Shown here piece by piece: positions 47,501 to 61,100 of a stretch of DNA of 64,000 bases. Position 1 is the stretch's first letter, and each line of letters opens with the position of its first letter. Below the pieces are notes generated by a model. The model had not been told where the DNA came from, did no database searches, and saw only the letters and a program-made list of their open reading frames with translations. A program made the position numbers and the translations under genes. This DNA comes from Branchiostoma belcheri. Lineage: Eukaryota; Chordata; Leptocardii; Amphioxiformes; Branchiostomatidae. The DNA lies in contig NW_017803943.1 of the NCBI RefSeq assembly GCF_001625305.1, positions 2,719,515 through 2,783,514 of the forward strand, read 5' to 3'.

Positions 47501-50500
47501 GTAACCAGGGGCTGACAACGAAATCAATAAGGGAGAAGATTGAGTGCCTAGAGAAATGCGTGAATAGACATGTCTTGGCATTGAAATATGTATGGACTTT
47601 GATATATGTTAGCTTAGAGACATATGTTAGCCAGGAGATTTTGCCCATATCAGCACATGATGTTGATGCCAGGAGCGGAGCTTGAAGCTGCCGATCACCT
47701 CATCAGAGGAGGGTTCCTCGTGCCAGTTTTTAATGCAGCCTGCTGAATTATTGGTTTCATTTTCACTCTTTTGCAATAAATATGACCAGAAGGCAGAAGC
47801 ATCACTGATAAAAATCCCCAAGCTTCTCAAGGTTTGACCAGAAAAGTGAAACATCGAGGCAAACTGAATTAGTGTGGAAGTAGGTCTGGGCTTGTTTCGA
47901 CATTGATGAAATACTGCTGTCTGGTTTTGGTGATTACCATCAATGGTTACTGTATGGAAGATTCATGTATTACTGATTTTAGCAAATATTATCACTGGTG
48001 ATGTACACAAGAGTCAGATGTGGTGCATGTGTGTCTATCTGTGGCTGTTTTAGGTGTTAGTCTGTGACCATAATCTCTTGTTTGTGTAACACAAACACTA
48101 TTGTCCGGGGGTGTGGCTGGCCGGTGGGATGTTGAGGCGGGCCGCTATAAGCGCAATGTAATCAGGCCACATAGTGTCAACCTCTGTTGACATTCTAGAT
48201 CTGTTTGCAACAGTTTTGTGTGTAGAAGGATTCGCTCTGTCTTCAAGTTGTTCAAACAAATTCCTTGGTTGTGTATCACCAGACGAAGCATGCATTGTAC
48301 ACGTACGTTTGTTTCTAGGCCCATTAGATGACTGCCCGGAGAACAACACTCTATTCTTCAACAACAAAACCTACTCCGCCTACTTGGAACCGNNNNNNNN
48401 NNNNNNNNNNNNNACGGAGGTAATAACGGCAACAACGGAGGTAATAACGGCAACAACGGAGGTAATAACGGCAACAACGGAGGTAATGGCAACAACGGAG
48501 GTAATGGCAACAACGGAGGTCGCGGCAACAATAACCAGCAAAACGCTAACAACAACAACGACAGAGGAAACAACGGTCGTAATGATGAAAATAACAATAA
48601 CGGAAGAGGGAAGCGCAGCGTCGACGGAAGGTCACAGAGTCAAACGACAACCGCTATTCCACTTAGCACAGATGCAGCAATGAATAACGGTAATGGCTTC
48701 GCGGTGTTGCTAGTTAACGTTTAGAACCGCTCAAAGATATCCGGATTCCTGATGAGTAGGAAGCAGTTACGAGAATCCGGATGGGAAAAGGGCTCAGTAA
48801 ATAGTTTAAGAAGGACATATGGCTTGGTGTTATCATGCGGCAATACTTCATCATCGTCGCTTTCAAGCCTCAAGCTCTCTCGCGAGAACTGCCGGGATTG
48901 CCACCTGTTTCCTTTTGAACCACCCTCTGTCTCCCATTCCATCTGCTTCATGTGCTTCGTCCGCTATGTTTTGCATTGTTTATGACTGGGGTGAAAGGTG
49001 CAGCATGAGGTGTTGTAACTTATTGTACTTTGGTGTGGATACAGCTATGCATATTTAAAAAGACCATTCTGTCCTCTGACCTTATAAGTACATGACTGTC
49101 CCAATTGAAGTATGAAATATGTTTTTTGATTCTGCATTCTTTGCATGTTTAAAGAAGAAAGTGTGATACGATACTACAAGAAAATAATTATGAGCAAATT
49201 GTGCTTTGATTTTCGGTATTCAGTGATCTTCTTTCTTCAATAATTTTTTTCATCATGGCTGTAATTTGGCATAAAATCTGCTTACCGTGGCCACTAAATC
49301 CTCCGTGCTACACATTTTAATCAATACGTTCGACAATTCCTTCCTCTCCACAGATTCCTTCTGGACGAGCGGCACGGACGCGGCCAGCGAGGGCGTGTTC
49401 ACGTGGGGCGTCACGGGCAGGAACGTGACGACAGCCGGCTGGGAGACGGGCGGCTGGAAGGCAGGAGAGCCGAACGGCAGGAGGAACGAGAACTGCATCG
49501 AGCTGAGGAAGCAGCACCAGTTCCTCTGGAACGACGCCAGATGCGAACATAAGAACTTCTTCATCTGTGAGATAGGTGAGGCTAGGCGTCGGGAGGCGGC
49601 TAGAAAGTGTAGACATTGGCCAAATAGAGAGATAACGTGCTCAAGAATTTTAATAAAAAACGTTTAGTTTGGTTCCTTAACCATGATATCCTATATCTTT
49701 TGCAGGAACTCAGGACACTTGGGCGGTGGAACCGGAATGGACAGAAAAAGGTGAAGTATATTTGATGCCTGTAAAATACGTACACAGTTCGAAATAAAGA
49801 GAATCAATGAGGAGACTAGATCGACGTATGTCATTATGACTTCTAAAACTCTTGTTCGACGAGAAGATGTAGTAGAATATATTCATCTATGCATGGTTAG
49901 TTGCACATATGCTAATTCGTTCATTTTATTTTGCCAGATCCTGATTTTCAGTGTAAATGCCAACCAGGTTACTCAGGGGAATTGTGCGAGGTGCTACCAG
50001 AGCAAGGTCAGAATTTCATCGTTTCTTCTTGTACTTGACCGTGTTTCTTGAGATATCCTTCCGCCTAAGATGCTACAATGTAACAATGTAGTTCTTTGTT
50101 AAATACCGTACCTTGTTTTATGTCTAGACTTGAAAGTTAAGGAACAGGTGCATTGGCCTATACAGAGACTGTTGCGCGACGCTCTCACAGAAACCAGACA
50201 GTCCATCTCTCAAGCCGTAAATTTAAAGGCATCAAAGAAAACCGCTAACTTGGATTAGGCGGAGAGAAACCCTCTCTGAGCTTTTTCATGGGCAAGTGGT
50301 CACTTTTATCCCAAACTGGTCGTTAAAAGACACATTTAGTCTATGCCGAAAAAGCAGCAATTATCTTGGAAATACAAAACAATAGTACCTCTATAGGATT
50401 AATGGGGGTCCTTTTGGGGCCAATTAAAATCAGCTGCTCGGTTCATGCGTTCTGTAACATGCATCAACGACAGCGAGCTTTGTTATACCGCTTACAAGTT

Positions 50501-53500
50501 TGCATTGGTATAAGAGCTTTCTACAAGTACATGTAAATGAATTACAGTATACTGTAGGCTGGGGCAGGAGCATGCAACAGGCGTAGCAAAAAGTATACAC
50601 TATCTTGCGGTATCCTAAACCACCCTCGGTATCCTAGCTCTCGGATTTAATATTTTCTACCGTTGGAGGACGACGTAATGATACAGTTTTGGGTCACTGA
50701 CTTGAACAGTGACTTGACACACCAGACTAGTTGCTGCAGTTAGCTAAACAACAGTAAGACAGCGCTTCTAAGACAAGTGACCCTGTTACCACACACGTAA
50801 CACCTTCTCCCAAAGGCTGATGGACCTCCTCCTACATTGTAATCTCCAAGCAGATCCTTCGGTGGTCGCAAAAGGCAGTATCAAATTGGCCAGGCAGTAT
50901 CCATTGGCCATGCAGTATCCAGTGCCTAATGGACACTCCTCTATCTGGATGCTGCCTTGACACCGTATGATCTGCTTGGAGATCATGATGAACCTCCTCC
51001 ATGCATCGCACCCATATATAGGTTTGGTAGGGCTCTGGCCGCTGAGCCAGCGCAGTGGTGCAGACGACGTCAGCGGCTTCGGTAACCATGGGAACGCCTC
51101 AGGCATCCAGCTCGCAGAAGGACCCCTGGACGACACCGAGGGCGCGTTCTACTTCGTTGGAAACTCCAGTTCGTTCGTAGAGATCCCCAACAACGGTGCC
51201 CTGGACGTGCATGACGCCTCCGTCACGGTTCTGGCTCACGTGTACCCGATGGGAGAGTCCGGTCTGATCGTGAACTACCCCGTCAGCAGTGAGGGCTGCA
51301 CGCTGTGGCAGCTGGCCAATAACAGCCTGTTCGGGAGGTACGTCACAGCCACAGGTGCAGACAGCTGTTGGTCGCTTTGCTCATGATGCCTAACATATCA
51401 GACACCGTCGAAGTACAGTTGCTCTTTCTTTACCGAAAAAAAGTAATCACACATGCAGTTGCTCGAAGTGTCCCTGACCAATTCTGACTTGAAGTGTTAT
51501 TTCATCGAAGAGTTGCTGTTTCTTAAGCAAAAGTCATAGTACAGTTGTTCTTAACAAAAGAAACAACTTTCCGATTAATGGGATACTGCTAGTAGGAATG
51601 CGATGTAGCTAGTAGGTGTTTTGCGTATCGCCCAAGGTGCTTGTTAAATGTCTTAACCGGTATTGCAAATTTAGAAAAAAAAGTAACTTTCTTGTATCAA
51701 TGCCAAACAAGTTTTGTTGCATCTCTTAGCTTGTATATCGGCCAACATATGAAACTAACCAATGGAATGACTTTGATTTTAACGCCGTTTAAAGAGTTAA
51801 TATTGAAACAGCTGAAGGGGTGAGGATATTAAGTCTCAATGCCGTTACATCGCTGTAGCTTCGCGCTGGACCCTACAGTCCTGACCGCGAGCGTTCTCAG
51901 GCCGAACAAGTGGAACTACGTCGGCGTCACGTACGACGTCACTTCCGGGGAGACCAGGCTGTGGCACCAGGGAACCGCCGTGGACAGCGAGCCAATAGGA
52001 AACACGGAACTCAACATCAGCGGACCAATCAGGCTGGGGTACAGGGACGGGGACCTGGAGTCGCGGGCGTTCCACGGGAGGATGGCCTGTCTCCAGATCT
52101 ACAACTACGCTTTGGAGCAGCGGCAGATTCGAGCAGCCCGACAAGCTTGCGACGGTGAGAAGACAAAGAGGCGATCGGTGTTCGCAAGTAGCGCTTTCAG
52201 ATGTAGAAGCTCTCTTTGTGCGCGTCCTTAATATGTGTGCCGTCGGTGGACAGCTGAATGTGGTCTTGAGTTACTAACTGCCTTTAATGACAAAGCTTAC
52301 AACAAGGAAGCAACATAGCGCGAGTTTTCGTCGCTGCGACTATGACGTTGTTCGTCTCGACTTTGTGGCATTTCTTTAATCCCCAAGCAGACGGCATGCG
52401 GCAAAAGCGTTACAGTTAGAAGTTCTTAGAACTGGCCATCTAGAGTGGCGAGTGGACGCTTCTCTATCCAAATGGATATTGTCTTGCCTCCGTAGGATCT
52501 GCTTGGAGATTTGCATTTCATGACGATAGAACACTTAACGTGACCTCAGAAAAACGTTTACATGCTTTTAGAGATCGCGTATGCGCTATGGCTTACAAAA
52601 AGTGTGTCTGCGTTAGAACATGTGCCTTACCGACTAAGAAATGCAGTTTTTTTGCTAGGTGTCTGTATACAGTAACTTAATAAAATCTTACATTCACAGT
52701 CTACTCTAGTGTCTGTGTACGTTTTTCTTTCCAAGCAACATTGTTTACTACCAACAGACTTTAACAGCAATGTTTGTTTGCAATTGTGCTGTTGGATACT
52801 TTTGTGTACTTACATCTGTATGCAATATAACATCTTAATTGTGGCCCAATCATTGATTGTAGTACTAGTCACTAAGTTTAACATCCTTTTTCATGAGTCG
52901 GATTAAAGATCTCCGATTGTCATTTTAGCATATTACGTTGTTGCAATTTAACAAGCAGCATATAGAGAGTCGTTCATGAACGTGTAACTTTTGCGCGCTT
53001 CTTTTAGAAAAATAATTGAAGTTGAGTTCCAAGCTCAAGTTAACCGGTGCCCACTGCCTTCGTTTGTCCTTAGAATCGTCTCAAACGTCTGATTTTTTGC
53101 TAGCTTGTTTTTTTCATACTAAAATAATTGACGTTAAGATCCAATGTCAAGTTGACGGTTGTCATGGCGGCTGTTTCCGGCAGGCACGCGGCCAGAAGTG
53201 ACGATGACGTGTGAGGGTCAGGTGATGAAGCTGTCCTGCGGCAGTCTGGCCCGGCCGTTTATCTATGTGGAGTACGCCAGCTACGGGCGCACCGGCATGG
53301 GCTGCGGGGGGATCAGCGATAACTTCAGCCTCAACTGCTCCGCTCAGGACACGCTCAGGAAAGTTCGCAACAGGTGGGAATAACTTTAGCCTGTGTACAC
53401 AAGCTCTTTGTCAGATGCTCAGAGAGTCGCCAACCCCAGCGGGAAGCTGGGGAAAAGCGAGCTTCAAGCTAGGAATAACTTAATCTCCAAGCAGATATTT

Positions 53501-56500
53501 CTGTGGCTGAAAAGACAGTATCATTTTTGCCGACGCCTCAGGAACGGAGCCATTTTAATTTACAGTATTATAATAGCTCTAAAATATTTCAAAGAGGGAT
53601 GTTAATCTCAACAACTTGAGAAACGTTGGCTCTAATTCAGTATTCCATTTGTAGAAATGGAGCAAAGCATGTTGATACTTAAAGTTTTGCTTAATTTGAG
53701 AGGATTTTGGTACATTTTACTTTTTATTAGAGTTTTATTTCATAAGCTGTGAGCTCTAGACCTTGAGGATGCACAATTAGCCCTGTTGAACTGCTTGTGC
53801 ACTTATTTGTATTGTCCAATCCTTTGATGATGTAACTTCTGTACTTGCCAGGTGTAACGGGCTGCCTGAGTGCACCATGATTGCAGGGGACGTGAATTTT
53901 GGTAACCCGTGTCCCGGCACTTTCAAATACCTGGAGGTGCGCATGAAGTGTGTGTCTGGTGAGTCTAGCTTTCATAGATTGCCCATTCCTCTTTGATAGA
54001 TAACTTTACTACTATTCTTACAAATCAGCCCCTTACCAAGACACATGGATTCATCTGAATCATGACTGTTGGAACTACCGGTATACCTAATAATAGTATG
54101 TACTATTTAATGTCTACATTTGTTAAAGTTAAAACTTCTGATCCAACACAAGGCATTGTTCTCACCTAGAGCACAGGCGTACATCTCAACATTTCAACAT
54201 AAAATACAACAACCACAAATTGTATAGGATATATGATGATAATATATGGTTAACAGGTATATGGTGATTAATAGTTACTTAGGTGAACAGGTATTACAAA
54301 TGGATTTTATCCCAGTCACAAAAACAAAGGAAATGGTGTCAACATTGATGCTACTAGCTACAGCTTCAGCTGAAATAATGATATACCAGTGCCTCACGCT
54401 GCCACAGTCTGTCCTAACAATGTTTTAATTAAATGATATGTATGTAGGTCCTCCCGAGGGTTACGCACCTGTGCCGACCAGACCGCTGACGTCACCATTC
54501 CACACCGACTTACCTTCCACCACCGTAACTGCCTCCAGTGGACCCCCAATCACGAGTTAGCAACGCCATTCCATATATCATGTGTTTTTGCTTTGATGAT
54601 ATTTAACTTAACTCTGCTTTAAAAAATGCTTCATTCATTGCAAAGGTTTGAGACTTTAGGGTTATTTTAATGCGAGGCTTACGTAAGCGAATCGAGTATG
54701 GTTTGGTTGATTTTGAACTATGATATGGTCATAATGCCATATGTTAACACATTGTTATCAACACACTAGTTAAAATCAAACCATAATTCTTAAGAATCAT
54801 GAAAATTAATTATACTGTAGAAAAATTGGATTTCAGACACACAAGAAAGAGTTACTCATTAGCAAGCAACTGGATAGACTTTGAAAACTGTCAAATCATT
54901 TGGAGAATGGGTGCAATAGTGTAGACTAACTGGAAAAGATTAGACTTGCTGCATAATACTCATCGCATGCACTGTAGTTGTTGTGTAGCATTCTGTTGTC
55001 ATAAATGCCGCCACACATCTACTTTTCCATTACTTCATCATCTGTAATCTGGTTTTGAACCTTCATTCTCATGAAATCCGAGATCCCCTCATTCACTATC
55101 ATAGCTATTACATTTCATTATTTCCCATTTCCTTGTCAACTGCTTACCTTCATTCTGCATTCATCAATGTCACTGTCATTTAGTCATTCCTTGTTTCATT
55201 CCATATAGTCTGTAGTCTTTACGTTTAACTTTTAATATGTTGTCCTGTAGTGTAGTGTCTAGTGTAGGCCAGGTCACATTCGCCGTACAATCGTTCATCA
55301 TTAAATCTTAAATTTAGCCTTAAGTTCAAAATTTGGCTTCAAAATCATACGGCGATTGTGATTGAGCAGTTAGTCTGATTTCTTCCTTCCTTTTTTTTGC
55401 AAATTCCAGATGTTACGGTGAACAGTACGACTTCTGAAATGGACGTTACTTCTCTACGTGAGGGCAACTTTCTCTTTCTCCTCAGCACTTTGTGTTTTCA
55501 ACTTATCCTTTATGTTTGCAGCTAGTTCTGAGTTGTGCCTGCAGACTTCTTTGAATTACTTACCCTCTTCCTCTGTGTGTGTGACGGTTGTGGTCTCCTT
55601 CTTCCCTATTCAAGAGTAACCTTTTTTTCTCTTTCACGTTGTGGGTTGTGGATAAGGTGGTAATTCTAGGGTGTTTGTTAGCCTCTACCAGGCTTCAGGA
55701 GGCGGCTGGAAAGAGTAGAAATCGGCCAAATAGAATAACATGCCAGGGGACTGGTGGTCTGCTACAGAGTACTGTTTGCCTCACTCACTAGTAGACCAAC
55801 TTCCCTGGCATGTTTCTCTCTATTTGGCCGATTTCTACTCTGTCCATCCACCTTCTGAAGCCTGGTAGAGGCTAGGGGTTTGTTTGTAAATATTCTTTTC
55901 TTCTAGTTGGCTGGACGTAGTGGTGCGGAATGTAGTGGTTTAGAAAACAGGTAACACGTACTAGTATCAATTCAAGCAAACAGAATTCTTACTTATTTTT
56001 CTTCTCTGTTTGTTCTGAACACAGCACCAGCTGATGCTACAATGACTACTCAGTCCGGGTGCCCGGCGATTGAGAAGAGGGACATCCTGTGGCCTGCCAC
56101 AGCCCGGGGAGAGTCCACCCAGCCATGCCCAGAGGGAACAGAGGGTAAGTAGCACATTTTGTTTTTATACAATATAGTGTAAGCCTGATCATAGTCGCTG
56201 ATGCTCAGCTCACTGCTGCAGCAACTCTTCTCCCTAAGTCAGAAACTTAGGCAAGCTTAACTTCACTGACTCAATAGGTGAAGCAGGGGCTACAATGGCT
56301 GCTCGGAAAATTCTCTGCCCAATTTCTACGACTCCCATGTCTAAATAAAACTGTACTGCAGACACCATTGACACCTGTTTGATGTGATTTTAGGTACGGC
56401 TCGATGGTTGTGTGATGGATCCAGATGGAGCGGAGAACCAAACTTAAGTGACTGCACATCGCCTTGGGTCAATGAGCTGTACGATCTGGTAAGTCTGTTA

Positions 56501-58054
56501 CTCAATAGTAAACAATTCTTTCCTCTATTACACAATCTGCCTGTACTACAGCAGGGCTCCAAATACTGGGTGCATATTTGCAAAATTGCAGCTGTACAGG
56601 TATTTCTGATGTTTACCTGCACCTAACCTGCACTGGTCTATGCTCTTGGTTTATACATACATGTACGTGTATGTTGATTGACATTTGCTGCATTGACCAT
56701 TACCACCTATAAATAATGTCAATGGTTTTTTAACAGTTTTATAGTATGATCCATTCTTTTCAATGTCTGATTGGTGCAGGAATAATTTGTATTTTTTTTG
56801 TATTTCGAACCCTGACTTGAATTGTTTGTTTGTTTTCAACCCACCAGTTGAACGGCGGAGGTCCAGCCGGAGACATCCTGGCTTTGGTCTCGGGAAACCT
56901 CCTGGGCCAGGGGAAGGTTCGCGGCGGTGACGTCATCAAGAGTATTGACCTGCTGAACGTCCTGGTGCAGAGACAGGAGGAGCAGCTGGTCAACATGACA
57001 CAGGAGGAGAAAAAGGGAACAGTCACTAACTTCACACAGGTGGGAGAGGATTCTGTATCTGTAATCTGTATAGCTGGTATAACAACCCCTCAGCATAATA
57101 CACCAGCTTCTGTATGTGTGTAGGCTACTACACAGCGGCAGCTAGCTACATTACACCAAACGACTTGTTGCACTTAATAATCTTTGAACATCTAACTCTA
57201 AACATGGTTTAAAGCTATCTAATGATGATACCCCGTCAAAGATTGTTGATGGCAATCATATAGTTTTCATTAGGAAGTTTACCATTTCAGAGGCCCATAT
57301 TGTGGTAAAATTTTCTGACAAAAAAGGCAACTTATCACCACAACGATGATGGTTTCAACCATTTCTTTCACCATGTTATTTTCCTTCCATAAGACGATGA
57401 CCCTTTGTGGAAGTACGCTGTTGAGAAGTGACATCGGCAGTGCCTGGGAAGACATTCCAGAGGCAAGTGTCTTAAACAAATACAACTTTACTCCAAGTCT
57501 AGTAGCCAAACAATAACAATACTGCAGTAGCTGCTGTACTTCTTGATGTCATCATGCTTTGTGCTCATGATAGTTACACAACATAACTGCAAAGACCTCA
57601 GAAACAAAATTTAAGAAACGGCACAGAAGACTGTTCTTGGTCCTGAAATGCCATCATTTGACTTAATTGCCACCTACAATAACAACAGACACACAACTCC
57701 TGACATGCACACTTTCACTGTTCAGAACCCTGCAGAACTAAAACAGAATACAAGAACTGAACATGTCCTTGGTGCTGAATGGCTATCAGACTCCTTTACA
57801 AAGAAATAGTACGACCGCTTTCCCATGTAAAGGTCTTGCTATGGTTGCTGCTCTTGCTCTTACCTTATTCCGTGCTGTACCAACAGGACGACTGGTCCCA
57901 GGTGGCAACAGGAGTCATAGGGAGTGCTGAAGGGTCTGGGTTCCTGGTAGCCAAGTCTCTTCCAGACGAAGCCTTCTCTTCCATCCAGGACAATTTAGGT
58001 ATGGGTAGTTATCAAACATTTCAAAAGATTCTCAAATCTAGATAGAGAGATAGA

Positions 58055-58104
<50 letters not shown>

Positions 58105-61100
58105 CACAAAGAAATCTTTATAGGCGGTATAACCACCCCTCAGCGTAACACACCAGCTTTGCAGGCACGCTGTCAGCTGAAGCTGGTCATATTACACTGA
58201 ATGACTTGTGACACCTACATGTAGCCTTTGGCCATCTATACCTAAACAATGTGTAGCTTTGGTATACCATCAAAAAAATGTTAACATTTTTTTTTCTTAT
58301 TGCCAGTCATGGAAGTTCTCCCTGCCACCGGAGATTCCAGACGATTCCCGAGCGGTCTGTCTTCCAGCTGGGGCAACGTCACGGACAGCGTTTCTCTTCC
58401 AGCGACGAACCAACAGGTCGTAGCCCTTCTGTACGGTGACTCTCTCGGCACGTACCTCAAGCCCAGCGCTGCCAACAGGACAGTCAACTCTCGCATCATC
58501 TCTGCATCTCTCGGGAACGGGAGCACGCCGGGACAACTCGGCGACAACCAGAAAGTGACGATTGTTTTACAGCACACAGATGTAAGAACAACTGCATTTC
58601 TCAGGCTTGTTCATGGGGTTGACATTTGTGTCATTGGTTTTTAAGTATATATTACTATATGATTATTCTATACTACTCTTTGGCTTTGATAATCATTTCT
58701 AACAGTCACAGAAAATTAACAGTTTTTGAAGTTTGATTTCATTTCCTTAAATTGTAATTTTCATTCATTTCCAGGCCGAAAATGCGTCCGTCCGAAATCC
58801 AACTTGTTCGTTTTGGAACTATTCTGACGGGTAAGTACTATTCAATCAACACTACTCTTGTTTGTAATGTATGGTCAGCACCTTAAAATTCTTCTGTTTA
58901 GTTTCAGTGGACAAAATTACCTTCCATTAATCAGACATAACCTTACATGACTACTTATCTTGCCATACATGTGTTTTCTCTGCAGTGGCTTTTGGTCGAA
59001 CAAGGGTTGTACGAAATCAAAGGAAAGCAACAGTACCCACACCATTTGTGAGTGCGACCATCTCACCAACTTTGCTATTCTCATGGACGTCACAGGACAA
59101 GGGGTATGTAAATACACTCAGTACGTCTTTTACGAAAAAAGCTTTGCCAAATATTCTCTACCGTACAATTCAAAATACTTCATAAAGGTGTGAAATCTTC
59201 AATTTCTTCTTATTAGGTGCGGCGACATCTTTAAACAGTGACAATTTTGTTGGGCTACATTACTCAATTACTGTATAAATGCTGACAAAATATTCTCTTT
59301 TTTCCAGTTTACTGAAGCAGACAGGTTTGCCCTGAGTGTCATCACATGGGTCGGATGTATAATCTCCATCGTGTGTCTCGTGTTCGCCATCTGTATCTTC
59401 CTAGGATCAAGGTATGGTGGGAATAAGCAACATTAGCTGAACCATATTAACCTACTAGGAATGCCAGAAAAGAATAAGTCTATCTATACAAGTCTGCTGT
59501 TAATATATCTTCCTAGGATCAAGCTATGATGGGGATGATTAAAAGCAATGCTATCACACCAAATGATACCAGAGAAGGATACAAACTTTATAATAAGCCT
59601 GTCCTTACAATATAAGCACTCCGATGGTTGAGTCAAAAAATTTTTTTTTACCTCTGAAACTGATAGCGGTAGAGGATACAGTTTTAAGTATTTACAATAG
59701 GTGGGCCATAGATTTTTCTCTAATTTTACCTCTGACCAACAGCATATAAAAGCTGGTGCCCCTACACCCTGTAGCATATAGACACTATGTACTAGTCCCC
59801 TAATAGTGTATAATGCTGTGTTGGCACAATGCAGTACTAGGGGACTTAGTTTCTCCTTCTATAACACACACTGTAGCTAGCTGTCGTACATAGTTACACA
59901 CTCACCGTAAGAACTACTAAACATGCAAGAGGACTGCATTGCCACAAGAAGTACATGCTTACTCTCTCTAGTAATATCTGATTCTTTGAATATACTATCT
60001 ATCTGTCTTCTGCCGATATTGCACACCAGGGGTCAGCATTATCAGATGGAGGGAGATAAGGAAAGGTGATGCTAGCAGCCATCTGTACTCAGTGTTTCCT
60101 GTTCCTTGCTTTAACAACCCAGTTGTTCACCACCCTTTTAGGTCCACACCGCGCCCCTTGTTGTGTAGAATTAGACCACAGCATTAGATGTAGGAGCTGT
60201 CTGCTGTTCTAGCTATGTGTTTAAGTCACTTTGAATGTTAGCTTAGTGGTCGACTGCATGCTGATTTTCAGTGGTTTTCTAGTTGTAGTTCGTGGATGTC
60301 ACCAAACTGTGACTGGTGCAGTTGTTGAAACCCTGTCCGACGTCGTTTTGTTGTTGTTTTCTTGGTTGTTATGATGTTGGCCACCGTCTCCAATACACAA
60401 GAGTGACACCACCATGCATACCTGTCAAAGCATTGCAGAGGAAACAAAACTGCGAGCACCAAAGCTTTATAACATAACCATTTCAACTGTGTTCCCAAAA
60501 TATAGGTCTGGTTTTATAATCTCAATAACTATTTTGATCATGATGCTAACACTTCATGCAGCATGTTTTGAATTAATTTTTTTAACGACCTCTAAAGGCA
60601 TACCCACCATACACAGTAGAAAGCATAGTTTAGCTAAACACACAGCACAAAACAAGGTACTGCTGTCTACTTAGTTAATTTCTAACATGTGTCTGCCATC
60701 GTTTTCCAGACGAATCCGTTGCCAGCGGACGGTTATCCATGCCAACCTGTGCATCTGTCTGCTGCTAGCTGAGGCCCTGTTTTTGGCGGGAGTCGACAGA
60801 ACAGAGGATAAGGTACTATCTGGGAGCATAGTACAATGCCGAACTTTATTCCAACACAAGGGTACATAAGGATCAAATTTCCGACCACCACCTTCATCAG
60901 GATGATGACCAATCACTTCCAAATGGATATCTGCGAGAGTTACGAACACATGACCTTATTGAGACAAAACTTTACGGATACGTGACATCAGCAATTGGTC
61001 AAACGTACCAGACAGGTTATATTGTCCACCGACTCTGTTTAAATGAACAAAATTCATAACAGAACAAATTTTAAACATACGTTAACATTACATTGTGGTT

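Larger units (their letters stand above)
45879..49353 (+). other. Receptor intron 2 (3.5 kb)
   Basis: The intron lies inside the C-type lectin domain. Its only notable content is the candidate alternative exon with gap at 48319-48724; the rest shows no exon or repeat I can name. Confidence 0.5.

Noticed and set aside
48174-48318. Upstream part of the 48.2-kb ORF as coding
   Set aside because: A clear acceptor lies at 48318 and the sequence before it looks intronic.
56760-57096. Antisense ORFs across the GAIN exon
   Set aside because: They mirror the conserved sense exon and recur in its second copy for that reason only.
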